Source: Chthonomonadaceae bacterium
GTDB lineage: Bacteria; Armatimonadota; Chthonomonadetes; Chthonomonadales; Chthonomonadaceae
Direction: 5' to 3'
Length of the DNA: 64,000 bases
Assembly (NCBI GenBank): GCA_027459665.1
Contig: DAIDHN010000008.1
Location: 1 to 64,000 of the forward strand
Of this stretch, positions 63,186 to 64,000 are shown piece after piece (position 1 is the stretch's first letter; each line of letters opens with the position of its first letter). The translations under genes were made by a program, and so were the position numbers. The notes beneath the pieces are model-generated. The model did no database searches, was not told the DNA's origin, and saw nothing but the letters and a program-made list of their open reading frames with translations.

Positions 63186-64000
63186 CTACTGGTGCGAGGC
63201 AGGAAAGTGGTGCGTTTGGTTTGGGGCAAAATAGACAGTGCAGGCAACCAGCAGCCCTGCAATAAGCAGGTACTGCAGCCGCACGCCGCGCCAGCCCATG
63301 AGTAGACGTGTAACGAGATAGAAGCCATACAGCAGCCAAACAATAAATGCGATGAGGTTGTGCGGGTCTAATGCCCATTGCTGAGGCGTAATGCGGGGGT
63401 TGGCGCGCGCCATATCGATCATGCCCAGCATCAGCCCGGCTGAAAGCAGGGGAAGCGCGAAGATAACCGCCCTGTAGGCTACATTGTCGAGAGTGATCAG
63501 AGGGGGCAGCCTGCGCAGCAAACCGTTTACGCTGCGGGCCTTGAGCAGGTGATTTTGAAGCAGGTAGCAGCAGGCGCAGCCAAATGAGACTACAAAGAGG
63601 GCGAAACTTGAGAGTATGCAGAGTACATGTATGCTGATGAGCTGTGTTTCGAGCAGACGGGTTTCATCCGGCGGCCTGTGCGCATGCAGCAGACCTACAA
63701 AAAGCGCCATGCAGGCAATGGGCAGGGCCACAACTCCTACGGCAGGCAGATGAAATTTCAGGTCGGTGACTGCGAATGCGATCGCTGCGATCCATGCGAA
63801 AACAGAAAGCGTGCCGTAGAGGCTTGCAAACGGTGAGAGGTGTGTGCTAACGCACCATGAGCCGGTGGCGGCTACCTGCACTCCAATGCCTGCCAGCAGA
63901 AAGGGGCGCGCCAGGGCAATGAGTTTGTTGCGGCTGTATGCGATGGGAGCATTGCGCGCTTCCAGAAATATACTGGCGGTGTAGCCTACTGCCGAGAAAA
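63186..64000 (-). CDS. CcsA/HemX-type cytochrome c assembly protein (5' end outside window)
   Basis: A multi-spanning membrane protein of the CcsA/CcmC/HemX superfamily, handling heme for cytochrome c assembly or acting as HemX. The frame is open to the window edge (it begins FSAVGYTASIFLEARNAP), so the N-terminus is missing; the visible part is 271 residues. About seven membrane helices are present, with a conserved His in QLISIHVLCILSSFALF and, near the end, QQWALDPHNLIAFIVWLLYG, matching the W-x-DP region of the family although the full WGxxWxWDPKE motif is reduced. A GTG at 63881 would give a shorter form and is less likely. Confidence 0.8.
   Translation of the reverse strand, partial: FSAVGYTASIFLEARNAPIAYSRNKLIALARPFLLAGIGVQVAATGSWCVSTHLSPFASLYGTLSVFAWIAAIAFAVTDLKFHLPAVGVVALPIACMALFVGLLHAHRPPDETRLLETQLISIHVLCILSSFALFVVSFGCACCYLLQNHLLKARSVNGLLRRLPPLITLDNVAYRAVIFALPLLSAGLMLGMIDMARANPRITPQQWALDPHNLIAFIVWLLYGFYLVTRLLMGWRGVRLQYLLIAGLLVACTVYFAPNQTHHFPASHQ

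Noticed and set aside
1-64000. CRISPR arrays, insertion sequences, rRNA
   Set aside because: No regularly spaced repeats, transposase motifs or rRNA signatures were seen.

Overview
This 64 kb window is a bacterial chromosome segment of moderate GC, densely coded on both strands. The cell is Gram-negative (diderm): it encodes an ExbB-ExbD-TonB system with a TonB-dependent receptor, an outer-membrane polysaccharide exporter, and beta-barrel-like exported proteins. MinCDE, MnmG, the full Kdp K+ pump, an exosortase with EpsI, a GloVer-repeat protein and a possible H-X-DG pilin remnant fit an environmental, non-proteobacterial lineage. Armatimonadota or Acidobacteriota are my best guesses, with low certainty. 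TTG starts with good ribosome-binding sites are frequent.

Layout. 0.3-5 kb: tRNA-Ser(GCU), lytic transglycosylase, NDP-sugar pyrophosphorylase, ferredoxin-NADP reductase-like flavoprotein, and an HDAC/AcuC-type deacetylase. 5-15 kb, minus strand: two exported thioredoxin-TPR paralogues, kdpD C-terminal kinase half, kdpE, a phased operator, a 27-codon ORF, kdpF-A-B-C, and the kdpD N-terminal half as a separate gene. 15-20.5 kb: a small Cys/His exported protein, exbB-exbD-tonB and a receptor, closed by a clear terminator. 20.6-25.7 kb: a lower-GC island with an exported gene split at an A7 run, a barrel-like protein, a STAND/NB-ARC-TPR regulator and an RHS remnant. 26-37.5 kb: a Kbl/BioF-type enzyme, then one long exopolysaccharide operon (chain-length tyrosine kinase, export protein, glycosyltransferase, exosortase, EpsI, ABC permease, dTDP-sugar genes) and a nitroreductase. 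37.5-44 kb, minus strand: ECF sigma factor, degenerate receiver protein, aldehyde dehydrogenase coupled to an unknown VOC-like protein, and a PEP-CTERM-like surface protein that could be an exosortase substrate. 44-53.9 kb: ferritin-VIT1 fusion, mnmG, aldo/keto reductase, small zinc-ribbon protein, TPR protein, MacB-type permease, and a zinc-ribbon membrane protein. 54.3-57.4 kb: a strongly promoted exported-protein locus with a C9 tract and a tandem family of STN-like proteins showing a gene-conversion patch and broken copies. 57.4-64 kb: a possible small RNA or leader, a diguanylate cyclase, minC-minD-minE, a GloVer-repeat protein and a CcsA/HemX-type protein cut by the window edge.

The observations I rate highest are the STN tandem array with its conversion patch, the C9 and A7 homopolymers that put genes out of frame, the promoter-terminator unit before the diguanylate cyclase, the split KdpD with its 11-bp phased KdpE-like sites, and the VOC-like/aldehyde dehydrogenase pair. 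No CRISPR array, intact transposon or rRNA was seen.
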